The position numbers and the translations under genes are program-made. Below, in pieces: positions 43,903 to 53,512 of a stretch of DNA of 64,000 bases; within the stretch, counting starts at the first letter, position 1; each line of letters begins with the position of its first letter. The stretch covers positions 62,001 to 126,000 of the forward strand of contig SCOI01000009.1 in the NCBI GenBank assembly GCA_005503085.1, read 5' to 3'. The DNA comes from Burkholderiales bacterium C2. GTDB taxonomy: Bacteria; Pseudomonadota; Gammaproteobacteria; Burkholderiales; Burkholderiaceae_C. The notes under the pieces are model-generated. The model did no database searches, was not told the origin of the DNA, and was given only the letters and a program-made list of their open reading frames with translations.

Positions 43903-45147
43903 TCAGACGCGCTTGAAGATCAGCGTGCCGTTGGTGCCGCCGAAGCCGAAGTTGTTTTTCGCGGCGTAGTCGATCTTCATCGGCCGCGCCTCATTGGCGC
44001 AGTAGTCCAGGTCGCACTCGGGATCCTGGTTGAAGATATTGATGGTGGGCGGTGCCACCTGGTTGTGCACGGCCAGCGCGGTGAACACCGACTCGATGCC
44101 CCCGGCCCCGCCCAGCAGATGGCCGGTCATGGACTTGGTCGAGCTGATCACCATCTGCTTGGCATGATCGCCGAAGGCCAGCTTGATGGCATTCGTCTCG
44201 TTCACATCACCCAGCGGCGTCGAGGTGCCGTGAGCATTCATGTACTGGATCTGATCGGGGTTGAGTCCGGCGTTGCGCAGAGCCGCCCGCATCGAGCGCT
44301 TGGGACCGTCCACATTCGGCGCGGTCATGTGATACGCGTCCGCACCCATGCCGAAGCCAGCCAGCTCGCAGTAGATCTTGGCGCCGCGCTTCTTGGCATG
44401 CTCATACTCTTCGAGCACCAGCACACCGCCGCCCTCGCCCAGCACAAAGCCGTCTCTATCCTTGTCCCAGGGGCGGGACGCGGTCTTCGGGTCGTCGTTG
44501 CGGGTCGACAGCGCGCGCGCTGCGGCGAAGCCACCGACGCCCAGCGGCGACACGGTGGATTCGGCACCGCCGGCGATCATCACATCGGCATCACCGTATT
44601 CGATCAGCCGGCCGGCCTCGCCGATGGCGTGCAGACCGGTGGTGCAGGCCGTCACGATCGCCAGATTCGGGCCTTGGAAGCCGAACTTGATCGAGACATG
44701 GCCGGAAATCATATTGATGATGGAGGCCGGCACGAAGAACGGCGAAATGCGGCGCGGGCCGCGATTCGTCAATTCCGCGTGGGTCTCTTCAATCATCGGC
44801 AGGCCACCGATACCGGAGCCCACCAGCACGCCGATACGCTCGGCCTGCTCTTCCGTCAACTGATCGCCCGTGGGCAGGCCCGAGTCCTGCACCGCCTGTA
44901 TGGACGCCGCCAATCCGTAATGGATGAAGGTGTCCATCGTCCGCGCTTCCTTGCTGGAGATGTAGTCTCCGACATTGAAGCCCTTCACCTCGCCAGCGAA
45001 CTGGCAGGCAAAGGCCGAGGCATCGAAACGGGTGATGCGGTCAATGCCGGACTGGCCGGCCAGGATATTGGCCCAGCCTTCAGCCACCGTGTTGCCCACG
45101 GGGCTGATCAGACCAAGTCCGGTAACAACGACACGACGACGGCTCAT
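43903..45147 (-). CDS. fabF: Beta-ketoacyl-ACP synthase II
   Basis: This 414-residue condensing enzyme has the nucleophile Cys168 in [11 protein letters not shown] and the two His in [11 protein letters not shown] and [28 protein letters not shown] is at the C-terminus. It elongates acyl-ACP with malonyl-ACP and is responsible for temperature control of cis-vaccenate. It is downstream of acpP by 41 bp, part of the leftward fatty acid block. Confidence 0.97.
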   Translation of the reverse strand: MSRRRVVVTGLGLISPVGNTVAEGWANILAGQSGIDRITRFDASAFACQFAGEVKGFNVGDYISSKEARTMDTFIHYGLAASIQAVQDSGLPTGDQLTEEQAERIGVLVGSGIGGLPMIEETHAELTNRGPRRISPFFVPASIINMISGHVSIKFGFQGPNLAIVTACTTGLHAIGEAGRLIEYGDADVMIAGGAESTVSPLGVGGFAAARALSTRNDDPKTASRPWDKDRDGFVLGEGGGVLVLEEYEHAKKRGAKIYCELAGFGMGADAYHMTAPNVDGPKRSMRAALRNAGLNPDQIQYMNAHGTSTPLGDVNETNAIKLAFGDHAKQMVISSTKSMTGHLLGGAGGIESVFTALAVHNQVAPPTINIFNQDPECDLDYCANEARPMKIDYAAKNNFGFGGTNGTLIFKRV

Positions 45148-45188
45148 GCGGTACGGGGATCAGTTAACGAAATGCCAGAGCGCGAGGC

Positions 45189-45428
45189 TCAGGCCTTCTG
45201 GTGCTTGACGGCGTAGTCGATCGCCAGCTGCACGGTGGTGATCTTCTCGGCTTCTTCATCGGGGATTTCGATGCCGAACTCGTCTTCGAGGGCCATCACC
45301 AATTCCACGGTGTCGAGCGAGTCAGCGCCCAGGTCGGCCACAAAGGCCTTCTCGTTGGACACATCGGACTCAGGCACGCCGAGTTGCTCGGCGATGATTT
45401 TCTTGACACGTGCTTCGATATCGCTCAT
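45189..45428 (-). CDS. acpP: Acyl carrier protein
   Basis: This 79-residue acidic four-helix protein has the phosphopantetheine attachment Ser37 in [18 protein letters not shown]. It carries acyl chains for all Fab enzymes encoded around it and for lipid A synthesis. A strong ribosome site (GGAGGAGTC) precedes the ATG. It is separated from fabG by 144 bp, which may hold a separate promoter giving the high expression normal for AcpP. Confidence 0.98.
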   Translation of the reverse strand: MSDIEARVKKIIAEQLGVPESDVSNEKAFVADLGADSLDTVELVMALEDEFGIEIPDEEAEKITTVQLAIDYAVKHQKA

Positions 45429-45572
45429 GACTCCTCCAGGAGGGGTTTGCTAGGAACAGCCCGGGATTCTAAGGCCTCTAGGGTGACGCGCCTAAGTCAA
45501 GGCAAGACATCACGTCCAGCGGTCCTTCACCGGCCGGGCAAATCCGGTGGGTGGGTGTCTGAAACACCCACC

Positions 45573-46310
45573 TCAATTCATGAACATGCCTCCGTTGACA
45601 TGCAGTTCGCTGCCGGTAATGTAGGCGGCTTGAGCCGAGGCCAGAAATGCGACGGCGGCGGCGATCTCCTCGGGTGCGCCCAGGCGCCCCACCGGGATCT
45701 GCGCCAGCAGCGCGGCTTTCTGTGCCTCGGGCAGGACTTCGGTCATGTCGGTGGCGATGAAACCGGGCGCCACGCAGTTGACGGTGATGCCACGGCTGCC
45801 CAGCTCGCGGGCCAGCGAACGGGTCATGCCCGCAACGCCGGCCTTGGCCGCCGCGTAATTGGCCTGGCCGGCATTGCCGGATGCGCCGACCACCGAGGTG
45901 ATGTTGATGATGCGGCCATAGCGCTGCTTCATCATGGTGCGCATCACCGCGCGGCTCATGCGGAACACGGCCTTCAGATTGGTGTCCAGCACCGCGTCCC
46001 AGTCCTCGTCCTTCATGCGCATGGACAAGGTGTCGCGGGTGATGCCGGCATTGTTGACCAGCACCTGCAGGCCGCCATCGGTCTTGACGATGGCATCGAC
46101 CGCCGCCTCGCAGGCGGCCGCATCATTGACGTTCAGCACCAGGCCGCGACCGCCCAGCGGCGCCAGGGCCTCGCCGATGGCGGCGGCGCCGGCTTCGCTG
46201 GTGGCCGTGCCGATCACGGTGAAGCCTTGGCTCGCCAGATGCAGCGCAATCGCGCGGCCGATGCCGCGGCTGGCGCCGGTGACCAGGGCTGTTTGTTGGG
46301 TATCACTCAT
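45573..46310 (-). CDS. fabG: 3-oxoacyl-ACP reductase
   Basis: This 245-residue SDR enzyme has TGASRGIGRAIA for NADPH binding, NNAGITRD, and the catalytic Ser139, Tyr152 and Lys156 (NYAAAKAG). CVAPGFIATDMTE and ITGSELHVNGGMFMN are FabG features. It reduces beta-ketoacyl-ACP. The start MSDTQQTAL at 46310 lies four bases after the fabD stop. Confidence 0.96.
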   Translation of the reverse strand: MSDTQQTALVTGASRGIGRAIALHLASQGFTVIGTATSEAGAAAIGEALAPLGGRGLVLNVNDAAACEAAVDAIVKTDGGLQVLVNNAGITRDTLSMRMKDEDWDAVLDTNLKAVFRMSRAVMRTMMKQRYGRIINITSVVGASGNAGQANYAAAKAGVAGMTRSLARELGSRGITVNCVAPGFIATDMTEVLPEAQKAALLAQIPVGRLGAPEEIAAAVAFLASAQAAYITGSELHVNGGMFMN

Positions 46311-46314
46311 GGGT

Positions 46315-47256
46315 TCAGGACAGCAGATTCTTGGCTTCGGCCAGCGAGGCCGGGTCCAGCACCGTGGTGCTGATGATGTCGGCATCGATACGCTTGGCCA
46401 TGCCGGCCAGCACCTTGCCGGGGCCGCATTCGATGAGGGTGTTCAGGCCGCGCGCTTTCAGTGCCTGCACCACCTCGACCCAGCGCACCGGGCCGAAGGC
46501 CTGACGGTACAGCGCATCGCGCAGCGCATCGGCGCTGTCGGTGACGGCCACATCGATGTTGTTGATCACCGGGAAGGCTTGAGGCAAGAAACTCACGGCG
46601 GCCAGCTTGTCGCGCAGGCGCTCGGCCGCCGGCTTCATCAGGCTGGAGTGGAAAGGTGCCGATACCGGCAGCGGTAGCGCACGCTTGGCCCCCATAGCCT
46701 TCAGCGCCTCGGCGGCCTTCTCGGCACCGGCCTTGCTGCCGGCAATCACCGTCTGCTTGGGATCATTGAAGTTCACCGCCTCGATCACCTCGCCGGTCTC
46801 GGCCGCCACCTGCAGGCAGCCGGCGCGCACGACCTCACCGTCCAGACCCAGGATCGCGTACATGGCGCCAACGCCCACCGGCACGGCTTCCTGCATGGCC
46901 TGGGCACGGAAGCGCACCAGCGGCAGCGCATCGGCCAGGCTCAGGGCACCGGAGGCCACCAGGGCTGTGTACTCGCCGAGCGAATGCCCAGCTGCCGCGG
47001 CCGGCCGCAGGCCGGTTTCGGCGATCCAGGCGCGGTAGCAGGCGATACCAGCGGTCAGCATCACCGGCTGGGTGTTGGTCGTCAGGTCCAGCTGTTCCTT
47101 CGGGCCGGCCTTGATCAGGGCGCCGATGTCCTCGCCCAGCGCGGCCGAAGCCTCGGCCAGCGTGCGCAGCACCTCAGGATGGTCACCCCAGGCGTCCAGC
47201 ATGCCGACGGCTTGCGAGCCCTGGCCCGGGAACACGAATGCAAACTTTGCGCTCAT
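46315..47256 (-). CDS. fabD: Malonyl-CoA:ACP transacylase
   Basis: This 313-residue enzyme has the active Ser92 in AAGHSLGEYTALV, the N-terminal FVFPGQGSQAVGM, and the His region LPVSAPFHSSLM. It loads malonate onto AcpP. It lies between fabH (24 bp gap) and fabG (4 bp gap) in the same direction. Confidence 0.97.
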   Translation of the reverse strand: MSAKFAFVFPGQGSQAVGMLDAWGDHPEVLRTLAEASAALGEDIGALIKAGPKEQLDLTTNTQPVMLTAGIACYRAWIAETGLRPAAAAGHSLGEYTALVASGALSLADALPLVRFRAQAMQEAVPVGVGAMYAILGLDGEVVRAGCLQVAAETGEVIEAVNFNDPKQTVIAGSKAGAEKAAEALKAMGAKRALPLPVSAPFHSSLMKPAAERLRDKLAAVSFLPQAFPVINNIDVAVTDSADALRDALYRQAFGPVRWVEVVQALKARGLNTLIECGPGKVLAGMAKRIDADIISTTVLDPASLAEAKNLLS

Positions 47257-47280
47257 AAGACTCTTGCTTCTTCTCTCTCT

Positions 47281-48276
47281 TCAGAAATCGAGCAGCACCG
47301 CGCCCCAGGTGAAGCCGCCGCCCACACCTTCCAGCATCACGGTATCGCCGCGTTTGACCTTGCCGCTGCGCACCGCCACATCAAGCGCCAGCGGAATCGA
47401 CGCGGCCGAGGTGTTGCCATGCTCGTCGACGGTGACGATCAGCTTGTCCAGCGGCATCTTCAGCTTCTTGGCCGTGCCCTGCATGATGCGGATATTGGCC
47501 TGATGCGGGATCAGCCAATCGATGTCAGCCTCGCTACGGCCGGCCTTCTCCAGCACCGAGCGTGCCACCTTCTCCAGCACGCCGACGGCCAGCTTGAACA
47601 CCGCCTGGCCATCCATCTTCAGCAGCGGATCGCCCAGCACCTGGCCACCGGCCACGGTGCCCGGCACGCACAGGATGCCGGCATGACGGCCATCGGCGTG
47701 CAGCTCCGAAGCCAGAATGCCCGGCTCTTCGCTGGCGCCCAGCACCACGGCACCGGCGCCGTCGCCAAACAGCACGCAGGTCGTGCGGTCCTTGAAATCG
47801 AGAATGCGCGAGAACACCTCGGCGCCAATGACCAGGGCCTTGCTGGCAGCACCGGTCTTGATCATCGAATCAGCCACCGTCAGCGCGTACACAAAGCCCG
47901 AGCAGACGGCCTGCACATCGAAGGCGGCGCAGCCGGCCACACCCAGCTTGTGCTGCAACAGGGCGGCGGTGGACGGAAAGACCATGTCCGGCGTCGAGGT
48001 CGCGACGATGATCAGGTCGATCTCGTCGGCAGCCACGCCGGCCGATTCCAGCGCCGCGCGGGCGGCCGGCAGAGCCAGGTCGCTGGCCGCCACACCGTCG
48101 TCGGCAAAGTGCCGCGCATGGATGCCGGTGCGCTCGACAATCCATTCATTGGAGGTCTCGATGCCGTCGCGCGCCAGCTGGGCCGCGAGGTCGGCATTGG
48201 AAAGACGCTTCGGGGGCAGATAGCTGCCCGTGCCGAGAATGCGGGCAAATCTTGGCTTCGATGAGGGAGTTGTCAT
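47281..48276 (-). CDS. fabH: Beta-ketoacyl-ACP synthase III
   Basis: This 331-residue initiating condensing enzyme has Cys125 in [13 protein letters not shown] and His and Asn in IPHQANIRI and [26 protein letters not shown] is at the C-terminus. It condenses acetyl-CoA with malonyl-ACP. Its ATG overlaps the plsX stop by four bases. Confidence 0.97.
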   Translation of the reverse strand: MTTPSSKPRFARILGTGSYLPPKRLSNADLAAQLARDGIETSNEWIVERTGIHARHFADDGVAASDLALPAARAALESAGVAADEIDLIIVATSTPDMVFPSTAALLQHKLGVAGCAAFDVQAVCSGFVYALTVADSMIKTGAASKALVIGAEVFSRILDFKDRTTCVLFGDGAGAVVLGASEEPGILASELHADGRHAGILCVPGTVAGGQVLGDPLLKMDGQAVFKLAVGVLEKVARSVLEKAGRSEADIDWLIPHQANIRIMQGTAKKLKMPLDKLIVTVDEHGNTSAASIPLALDVAVRSGKVKRGDTVMLEGVGGGFTWGAVLLDF

Positions 48277-49382
48277 GCGGCTTGGGCGGCGTCGGCCACC
48301 TTGTCTCCTGCATCGCCCTGGGCAGCGGCCGGCATGGCCTGCAGCGTGGCGATGATGCGATCATGAACCCGGTCCAACAACCGGTTGCGGGCGGCATCAT
48401 ACGCCCGGTTCAAGGCCTGCTCGAAGGCGTAGGCATCGGCCGAACCGTGGCTCTTGAACACCAGGCCACGCAGGCCCAGCAGCGCCGCGCCATTGAAGCG
48501 GCGATGATCGACACGCCCCTTGAAGCGCTTGAGCACCGGCATCGCCAGCACTGCCGCCGCCTTCGTCAGCCAATTGCGGCCAAACTCTTCCTTGATGATG
48601 GTCGAGATCATGGTCGCCAGACCCTCGGCCGTCTTCAGCGCGACATTGCCGACAAAGCCGTCGCAGACCACCAGATCGGTCGTGCCCTTGAAGATGTCAT
48701 TGCCTTCGACATTGCCGTAGAAGTTCAGCTGGCCAGCGGCATCGGCCTGACGCAGCAACTCGCCGGCGCGCTTGATCGTCTCGCTGCCCTTGATCACCTC
48801 TTCGCCGATATTGAGCAGGCCCACGGTCGGCTCTTCGCGACCCTCGACCGCCGCCACAAGGGCCGAGCCCATCACCGCGAACTGCAGCAGGTGATCGGCC
48901 GTGCAATCGACATTGGCCCCCAGGTCCAGAACGGTCGTGTAGCGACCCGTCTGGTTGGGCATCACGGTGGCGATGGCCGGGCGGTCGATGCCCTCCAGCG
49001 TCTTCAGCAGATAGCGGGCCACCGCCATCAAGGCGCCGGTATTGCCGGCCGAGACGCAGGCCTGGGCTCGCGGCGCGGCGCCGTCAACAGCCTTGAGCTG
49101 GTTGATCGCCACGCGCATCGACGAATCCTTCTTGCGGCGCAAGGCCACTTCGACAGGATCGTCCATGCTGACCACCTCGCTGGCCGCCACCAGATGACAG
49201 CGCGGCCATTGCGCGGCAGCGGCCAGCGCCTCGGGGCGCCCGACCAACAGCAACTCGGCCTCGGGATGCTTGTCCAGGAACGCCCGACAAGCCGGCAGCG
49301 TCACCGAAGGGCCATGGTCGCCGCCCATGCAGTCGACGGCCAGGCGAAGGGGCGCACCAGCGCTTGAATCAGTTGGGAACAT
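48273..49382 (-). CDS. plsX: Phosphate acyltransferase PlsX
   Basis: This 369-residue enzyme converts acyl-ACP to acyl-phosphate for phospholipid synthesis. Motifs are [60 protein letters not shown] and [17 protein letters not shown]. It starts the overlapping run plsX-fabH-fabD-fabG. A terminator-like hairpin separates it from rpmF, so it may have its own promoter in 49383-49500. Confidence 0.96.
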   Translation of the reverse strand: MFPTDSSAGAPLRLAVDCMGGDHGPSVTLPACRAFLDKHPEAELLLVGRPEALAAAAQWPRCHLVAASEVVSMDDPVEVALRRKKDSSMRVAINQLKAVDGAAPRAQACVSAGNTGALMAVARYLLKTLEGIDRPAIATVMPNQTGRYTTVLDLGANVDCTADHLLQFAVMGSALVAAVEGREEPTVGLLNIGEEVIKGSETIKRAGELLRQADAAGQLNFYGNVEGNDIFKGTTDLVVCDGFVGNVALKTAEGLATMISTIIKEEFGRNWLTKAAAVLAMPVLKRFKGRVDHRRFNGAALLGLRGLVFKSHGSADAYAFEQALNRAYDAARNRLLDRVHDRIIATLQAMPAAAQGDAGDKVADAAQAA

Positions 49383-49502
49383 CGAGGCAGGAGGAGGTAT
49401 GACAGCAGGCCTCAGGCCCTTGCTGCGAATGTGCGGACCTTACGCGAGCCCAGGCCTGCGGACAAGCGGGCGCACCCGGGACGACAAAGCCACACACCAA
49501 CA

Positions 49503-49539
49503 CAAAAACCCGGCACTGCACGGAACAGGCCGGGTTTTG
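49503..49539 (-). terminator. Terminator between rpmF and plsX
   Basis: Read leftward, AAAACCCGGC and GCCGGGTTTTT form a stable stem with five T after it, 52 bp beyond the rpmF stop. In many bacteria rpmF and plsX are co-transcribed, so this hairpin may be an attenuator or may split the unit. Confidence 0.75.
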
Positions 49540-49591
49540 CGCTTATCACCTGTTCGGGCGCCGCGGCTCAGGGCCGGCGGCACAAGCCGAT

Positions 49592-49774
49592 TTAGGCGTC
49601 AGCCTTGGTCTTCAGGACCTTGCGGCCACGATAGAAGCCGGTCGGGCTGATGTGGTGACGCAGATGCACTTCGCCGGTGGTCGGCTCGATCGCGGTGCCC
49701 GGATTGACCAGAGCATTGTGCGAGCGGTGCATGCCACGCTTGGAAGGCGACTTCTTGTTTTGCTGAACGGCCAT
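49592..49774 (-). CDS. rpmF: Ribosomal protein L32
   Basis: This 60-residue protein, starting [20 protein letters not shown] and ending near [15 protein letters not shown], is L32 of the large subunit without the zinc cysteines of some forms. ATG 49774 has AGGAGAATTTTC ahead of it; the longer frame to 49828 has no ribosome site. It follows yceD by 223 bp in the conserved order yceD-rpmF-plsX. Confidence 0.97.
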   Translation of the reverse strand: MAVQQNKKSPSKRGMHRSHNALVNPGTAIEPTTGEVHLRHHISPTGFYRGRKVLKTKADA

Positions 49775-49997
49775 GAAAATTCTCCTAGAGCTGCGGTGAT
49801 GGAAGGCTTGCAGGCCAGACTTGTTCAAGCCTGCTTACCGCTGCCCAGCTTCCGCTCACTTCCGATGCCCCGATCCATTCTTGTCATGCGCACCACGCGC
49901 CAAGCACAGGCCCCTGCCATGCGCAAATGACCCCTGAACCGGGAAAGCCCGCGATTCTAGCACGCACCAGAGATTTCTCCCAAGCGCCGCTTAGCCA

Positions 49998-50567
49998 TCA
50001 CTTCTTCTTCAGTGCCGCCAGCACGGCAAACGGATTCGGCCGCTCCTCTTGCTCCGCATGCTCGGCATCATCCGAAGGCAAGGGGAGCGCTTGCGGACAG
50101 ACCTCGTGACGGGGGACAAGTGGCAAATCCAGCAGGAGCTCATCCTCGACCAGCTCGCGCAGATCCAGGCTGCGCGGCAATGCCAGCACATCCTCCTCGC
50201 TCTCTGCATCCAGGCTGGCGGCTTCGCTCTCATCACGCGCGAAGCGGAACCAACGCTCGAACTGGATGGCTTCATGAACCGGCTGCAAGCAACGCTGACA
50301 GGTCAGCGCCGTGTTCGCCGAAGCCTCCAGGTGCAGCCAGGTCTGCGGCTCGCTGCCGCGCGGCTTGCGCTGCTCGCCACGCGCCGACCATTGCACGTCC
50401 GGCCAGCCGCTGGCCGGCGCCTCGGGCGCGGCGGCATCGGCCAGCCGGATGAGCTCGGCGGCCGGCCATTGCCCCTGCAGGCTGGCGGCGTCGCGCGCAA
50501 AAGCGGCGACATCCAGTTTGCGCGGATCGAGTTCGCGCGCGGGCTTGGAGCTGGAACGGATAGTCAT
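49998..50567 (-). CDS. yceD: YceD/DUF177 family protein
   Basis: This 189-residue protein belongs to the family linked to 23S rRNA accumulation. The metal-binding pair TCQRCLQPV is present, with WFRFARDESEA and LDLRELVEDELLLDLPLVPRH and a second Cys in HEVCP. The C-terminus ends NPFAVLAALKKK as in the family. It is divergent from maf, separated by 41 bp, which is very tight for two promoters. Confidence 0.9.
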   Translation of the reverse strand: MTIRSSSKPARELDPRKLDVAAFARDAASLQGQWPAAELIRLADAAAPEAPASGWPDVQWSARGEQRKPRGSEPQTWLHLEASANTALTCQRCLQPVHEAIQFERWFRFARDESEAASLDAESEEDVLALPRSLDLRELVEDELLLDLPLVPRHEVCPQALPLPSDDAEHAEQEERPNPFAVLAALKKK

Positions 50568-50608
50568 GGCGCAAGTGTACGAGGCGCGGCAATGGGAAAA
50601 TCGCGAGC

Positions 50609-51223
50609 ATGCCCCTCCCAGACACCCACGAGCGCCGACTGATTCTCGGCTCCAGCTCCCCCTATCGCCAGGAATTGCTGCACCGCCTGCGCATTCCGTT
50701 TGATGTCGTCAGCCCCGATATCGATGAGACACCGCTGCCCGGAGAAGCGCCGGCAGCGCTGGCAACACGGCTGGCCTTGGCCAAGGCGCAGGCCGTGGCC
50801 CGACAGCACCCCGAGGCGATCGTGATCGGCTCCGATCAGGTGGCCGATTTGCACGGCCAGGCCCTGGGCAAGCCCGGCACCCATGAGCGCGCACGAGATC
50901 AACTGCACGCCATGAGTGGCCAGCAAGTGGTTTTTCACACGGCGCTGGCCGTGGTCTGCGCCGCGCAGGATTTCGCCGCGCAAGACCTGGCCCCGGTGCG
51001 GGTGCGCTTTCGCACACTCGGCGCCGCAGAGATCGAGAACTATCTGCGCGCCGAACAACCGTATGACTGCGCCGGCAGCGCCAAGGCCGAGGGCCTGGGC
51101 ATCGCACTGCTGAGCAGCATCGAGTCCGACGACCCGACAGCCCTGATCGGCCTGCCCTTGATACGCACCTGCCAGCTCCTGCGCCAGGCCGGCATCGAGC
51201 TGCTGACGGGAGCCTCGGCATGA
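50609..51223 (+). CDS. Maf family nucleotide pyrophosphatase (YceF type)
   Basis: This 204-residue protein has LILGSSSPYRQELLHRL, DVVSPDIDETPLPGE, VIGSDQVADLHGQALGKPG and AAEIENYLRAEQPYDCAGS. The Asp of SDQV is the catalytic acid. The motif set fits the YceF subgroup, which hydrolyses modified nucleotides such as 7-methyl-GTP. It overlaps the following methylase gene by four bases. Confidence 0.93.
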   Translation: MPLPDTHERRLILGSSSPYRQELLHRLRIPFDVVSPDIDETPLPGEAPAALATRLALAKAQAVARQHPEAIVIGSDQVADLHGQALGKPGTHERARDQLHAMSGQQVVFHTALAVVCAAQDFAAQDLAPVRVRFRTLGAAEIENYLRAEQPYDCAGSAKAEGLGIALLSSIESDDPTALIGLPLIRTCQLLRQAGIELLTGASA

Positions 51224-51993
51224 GCGGCAGACTCTATCTGGTGCCCAACACCCTGGACTTCGGTGTCGCTGACGCGGAGGTCGATCTCCAGACGGTGCTG
51301 CCGCTGCATGCCATTCAGATCGCAGCGCGGCTGGGCTATTGGGCCGCGGAGAACGCCAAGACCACCCGCGCTTTCCTGAAGCGGGTCGATGCCGTCATGC
51401 CGTTGACCCAGCCCCTGCAGAGCCTGCAGATCACCGAGCTGCCGCGGCCACCGAAGGGGCAGACAGCCGGCAAAACCGCCGGCGACCAAAGCAAGGCCTG
51501 GAGCGAGTTGCTGGCGCCGGCACACGCCGGCCATGATGTCGGCCTGATCTCGGAAGCCGGCCTGCCGGCGATCGCAGACCCCGGCGCCAATCTGGTGGCG
51601 GCCGCCCATGCCGAAGGCATTGAGGTGGTGCCACTGAGCGGCCCGAGCTCGCTGCTGCTGGCGCTGGCGGCCAGCGGGCTGAATGGCCAGAGTTTCGCCT
51701 TCGTCGGCTATCTGCCGGTCGACGCGGCAGCGCGCAGCGCGCGGATCCGCGAGCTGGAGGCGCTGTCGCTGCGTCAGCAGCAAACACAGCTGATGATCGA
51801 GACACCCTACCGCAACGAGGCCCTGCTGCAAGCGCTGCTGGGCCAGCTGAAGCCGCAAACGCGCCTGTCGGTCAGCTGCGGCCTGAGCCTGGCCCAGGGC
51901 TGGACCCGCAGCGCCACGGTGGCGCAATGGCGGGCCAAGCCGCAAAACCTGCCGGACAAGGTGCCGGCCGTGTTCGCCTTGCTGGCCGGCTGA
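51220..51993 (+). CDS. SAM-dependent methyltransferase, RsmI/tetrapyrrole methylase fold
   Basis: This 257-residue protein has the RsmI-like pattern GRLYLVPNTLDFG, TRAFLKRV, VGLISEAGLPAIADPGANLV, VPLSGPSSLLLALAASGLNGQSF (in parts) and ETPYRNEALL. RsmI methylates C1402 of 16S rRNA on the ribose. This protein is a distinct, RsmI-related clade often found behind maf in Burkholderiales as far as I recall; its target is not known. It ends 4 bp before the convergent helicase gene. Confidence 0.85.
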   Translation: MSGRLYLVPNTLDFGVADAEVDLQTVLPLHAIQIAARLGYWAAENAKTTRAFLKRVDAVMPLTQPLQSLQITELPRPPKGQTAGKTAGDQSKAWSELLAPAHAGHDVGLISEAGLPAIADPGANLVAAAHAEGIEVVPLSGPSSLLLALAASGLNGQSFAFVGYLPVDAAARSARIRELEALSLRQQQTQLMIETPYRNEALLQALLGQLKPQTRLSVSCGLSLAQGWTRSATVAQWRAKPQNLPDKVPAVFALLAG

Positions 51994-51997
51994 GGAC

Positions 51998-53503
51998 TCA
52001 GGAGTCGGCGGTGGCCGACTGTGCCGGCTTGGCGCCGAACAGCGCGGCGACCCGCTTCTTCGGCTTGATATAGGGCGACAAGCCCTTGCCGCCGCCCATA
52101 CCCGCGGCGGTCGTGGTCTTCTCCCAGGACGGCGATTCGCTGCTGGCGCTGGGCTCGTAAGGCTTGTCGAAGAAAGGATCGCGCGAAGACGGGCGATGCG
52201 CAGGACGAGGCGCAGCAGCGTAGTCCGAGCGCGGTGCGGCCGGGCGATCATCGCGTTCGCTGCGCTCGGGCCGCTCGGTACGCACAGGGCGACGCGGCCG
52301 CTCCTCTTCCAGCTCGATCGCGTCCAGGTCGATCTTGCGCTTGATCAGCTTCTCGATGTCGGTCACCAGACGGGCATCGGACTTGTTGACCAGGGTCACC
52401 GCAATGCCCGAGGCGCCCGCACGACCGGTACGGCCGATGCGGTGCACATAGTCCTCGGCATTGAAGGGCACATCGAAGTTGAACACCGCCGGCAGGTCGG
52501 CGATGTCCAGGCCACGCGCCGCGACATCGGTGCACACCAGCACATCGACCTCGCCGCGCTTGAACGCGTCCAGCGCCTTCAGACGCTCATCCTGCGACTT
52601 GTCGCCATGCAGGGCATTGGTGCGCAGGCCATCGCGCTCGAAGGAGCGCGCCAGACGGGCGCAGCCCAGCTTGGAGTTCACAAAGACGATGGCCTGGCGG
52701 ATCTCGCGATCCTTCAGCACCTTCAGCACCGCCGCGCGCTTGTCCTCGTCGGCCACGCTGTAGAACAGCTGCTCGACATTGGTGGCGGTCGCATTCGGGC
52801 GCGCCACCTCAACCAGGATCGGCGACTGCAGATAGCTCTCGGCCAGGCGCTTGATCTCGGGCGAGAAGGTCGCCGAGAACAGCAGGGTCTGGCGAGTCTT
52901 GGGCAGGAAGCTCAGGATGCGCTGCAGATCCGGCAGGAAACCGATGTCCAGCATGCGATCGGCCTCGTCCAGCACCACATACTCGACCTGGTTGAGCACG
53001 CAGTTCTTGGCCTCGATATGGTCCAGCAGACGCCCCGGCGTTGCGATCAGCACCTCGACCCCGGCCTTGAGCTGCAGCGTCTGCGGCTTCATGTCGATGC
53101 CGCCAAACACCACCGCCGCACGCAGATTGGTGTGCTTGGAGTAGGCCTTGACGTTATTGGCCACCTGGTCGGCCAACTCGCGCGTCGGCGCCAGCACCAG
53201 GGCACGCACCGGATGGCGAGCCGGCGAGGCACTGGCATTCTCGTGCTTGAGCATGCGCTGCAGCAGCGGAATCGAGAACGCGGCCGTCTTGCCGGTGCCG
53301 GTCTGGGCCGCGCCCATCACGTCCCTGCCCTCCAAAACGATGGGAATCGCCTTGGCCTGGATCGGTGTCATGCTGGTGTAGCCGGAGTCGGCGACGGCGC
53401 GCAGCAGCTTGGGATCCAGGGGAAGGGTGTCGAAGCGCGCCGGAATAGGTTCGGGAGCGGCTTCGGGGATTTGGGTGTCATTCATCCCCTGATTATCCGC
53501 CAT
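51998..53503 (-). CDS. rhlE: DEAD-box RNA helicase (RhlE type)
   Basis: This 501-residue helicase carries the Q motif (GYTSMTPIQAKAIP), AAQTGTGKTAAF, PTRELADQV, ATPGRLLDH, LDEADRMLDIGF, FSATF, and HRIGRTGRAG. A basic, Arg/Pro/Ser-rich C-terminal tail follows (about 390-501), usual for RhlE proteins that aid ribosome assembly and mRNA decay. The start could be ATG 53503 or ATG 53485 (MNDTQIP); neither has a convincing ribosome site. It is downstream of the WecA-type gene by 9 bp. Confidence 0.93.
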   Translation of the reverse strand: MADNQGMNDTQIPEAAPEPIPARFDTLPLDPKLLRAVADSGYTSMTPIQAKAIPIVLEGRDVMGAAQTGTGKTAAFSIPLLQRMLKHENASASPARHPVRALVLAPTRELADQVANNVKAYSKHTNLRAAVVFGGIDMKPQTLQLKAGVEVLIATPGRLLDHIEAKNCVLNQVEYVVLDEADRMLDIGFLPDLQRILSFLPKTRQTLLFSATFSPEIKRLAESYLQSPILVEVARPNATATNVEQLFYSVADEDKRAAVLKVLKDREIRQAIVFVNSKLGCARLARSFERDGLRTNALHGDKSQDERLKALDAFKRGEVDVLVCTDVAARGLDIADLPAVFNFDVPFNAEDYVHRIGRTGRAGASGIAVTLVNKSDARLVTDIEKLIKRKIDLDAIELEEERPRRPVRTERPERSERDDRPAAPRSDYAAAPRPAHRPSSRDPFFDKPYEPSASSESPSWEKTTTAAGMGGGKGLSPYIKPKKRVAALFGAKPAQSATADS

Positions 53504-53512
53504 GCGCGATCG

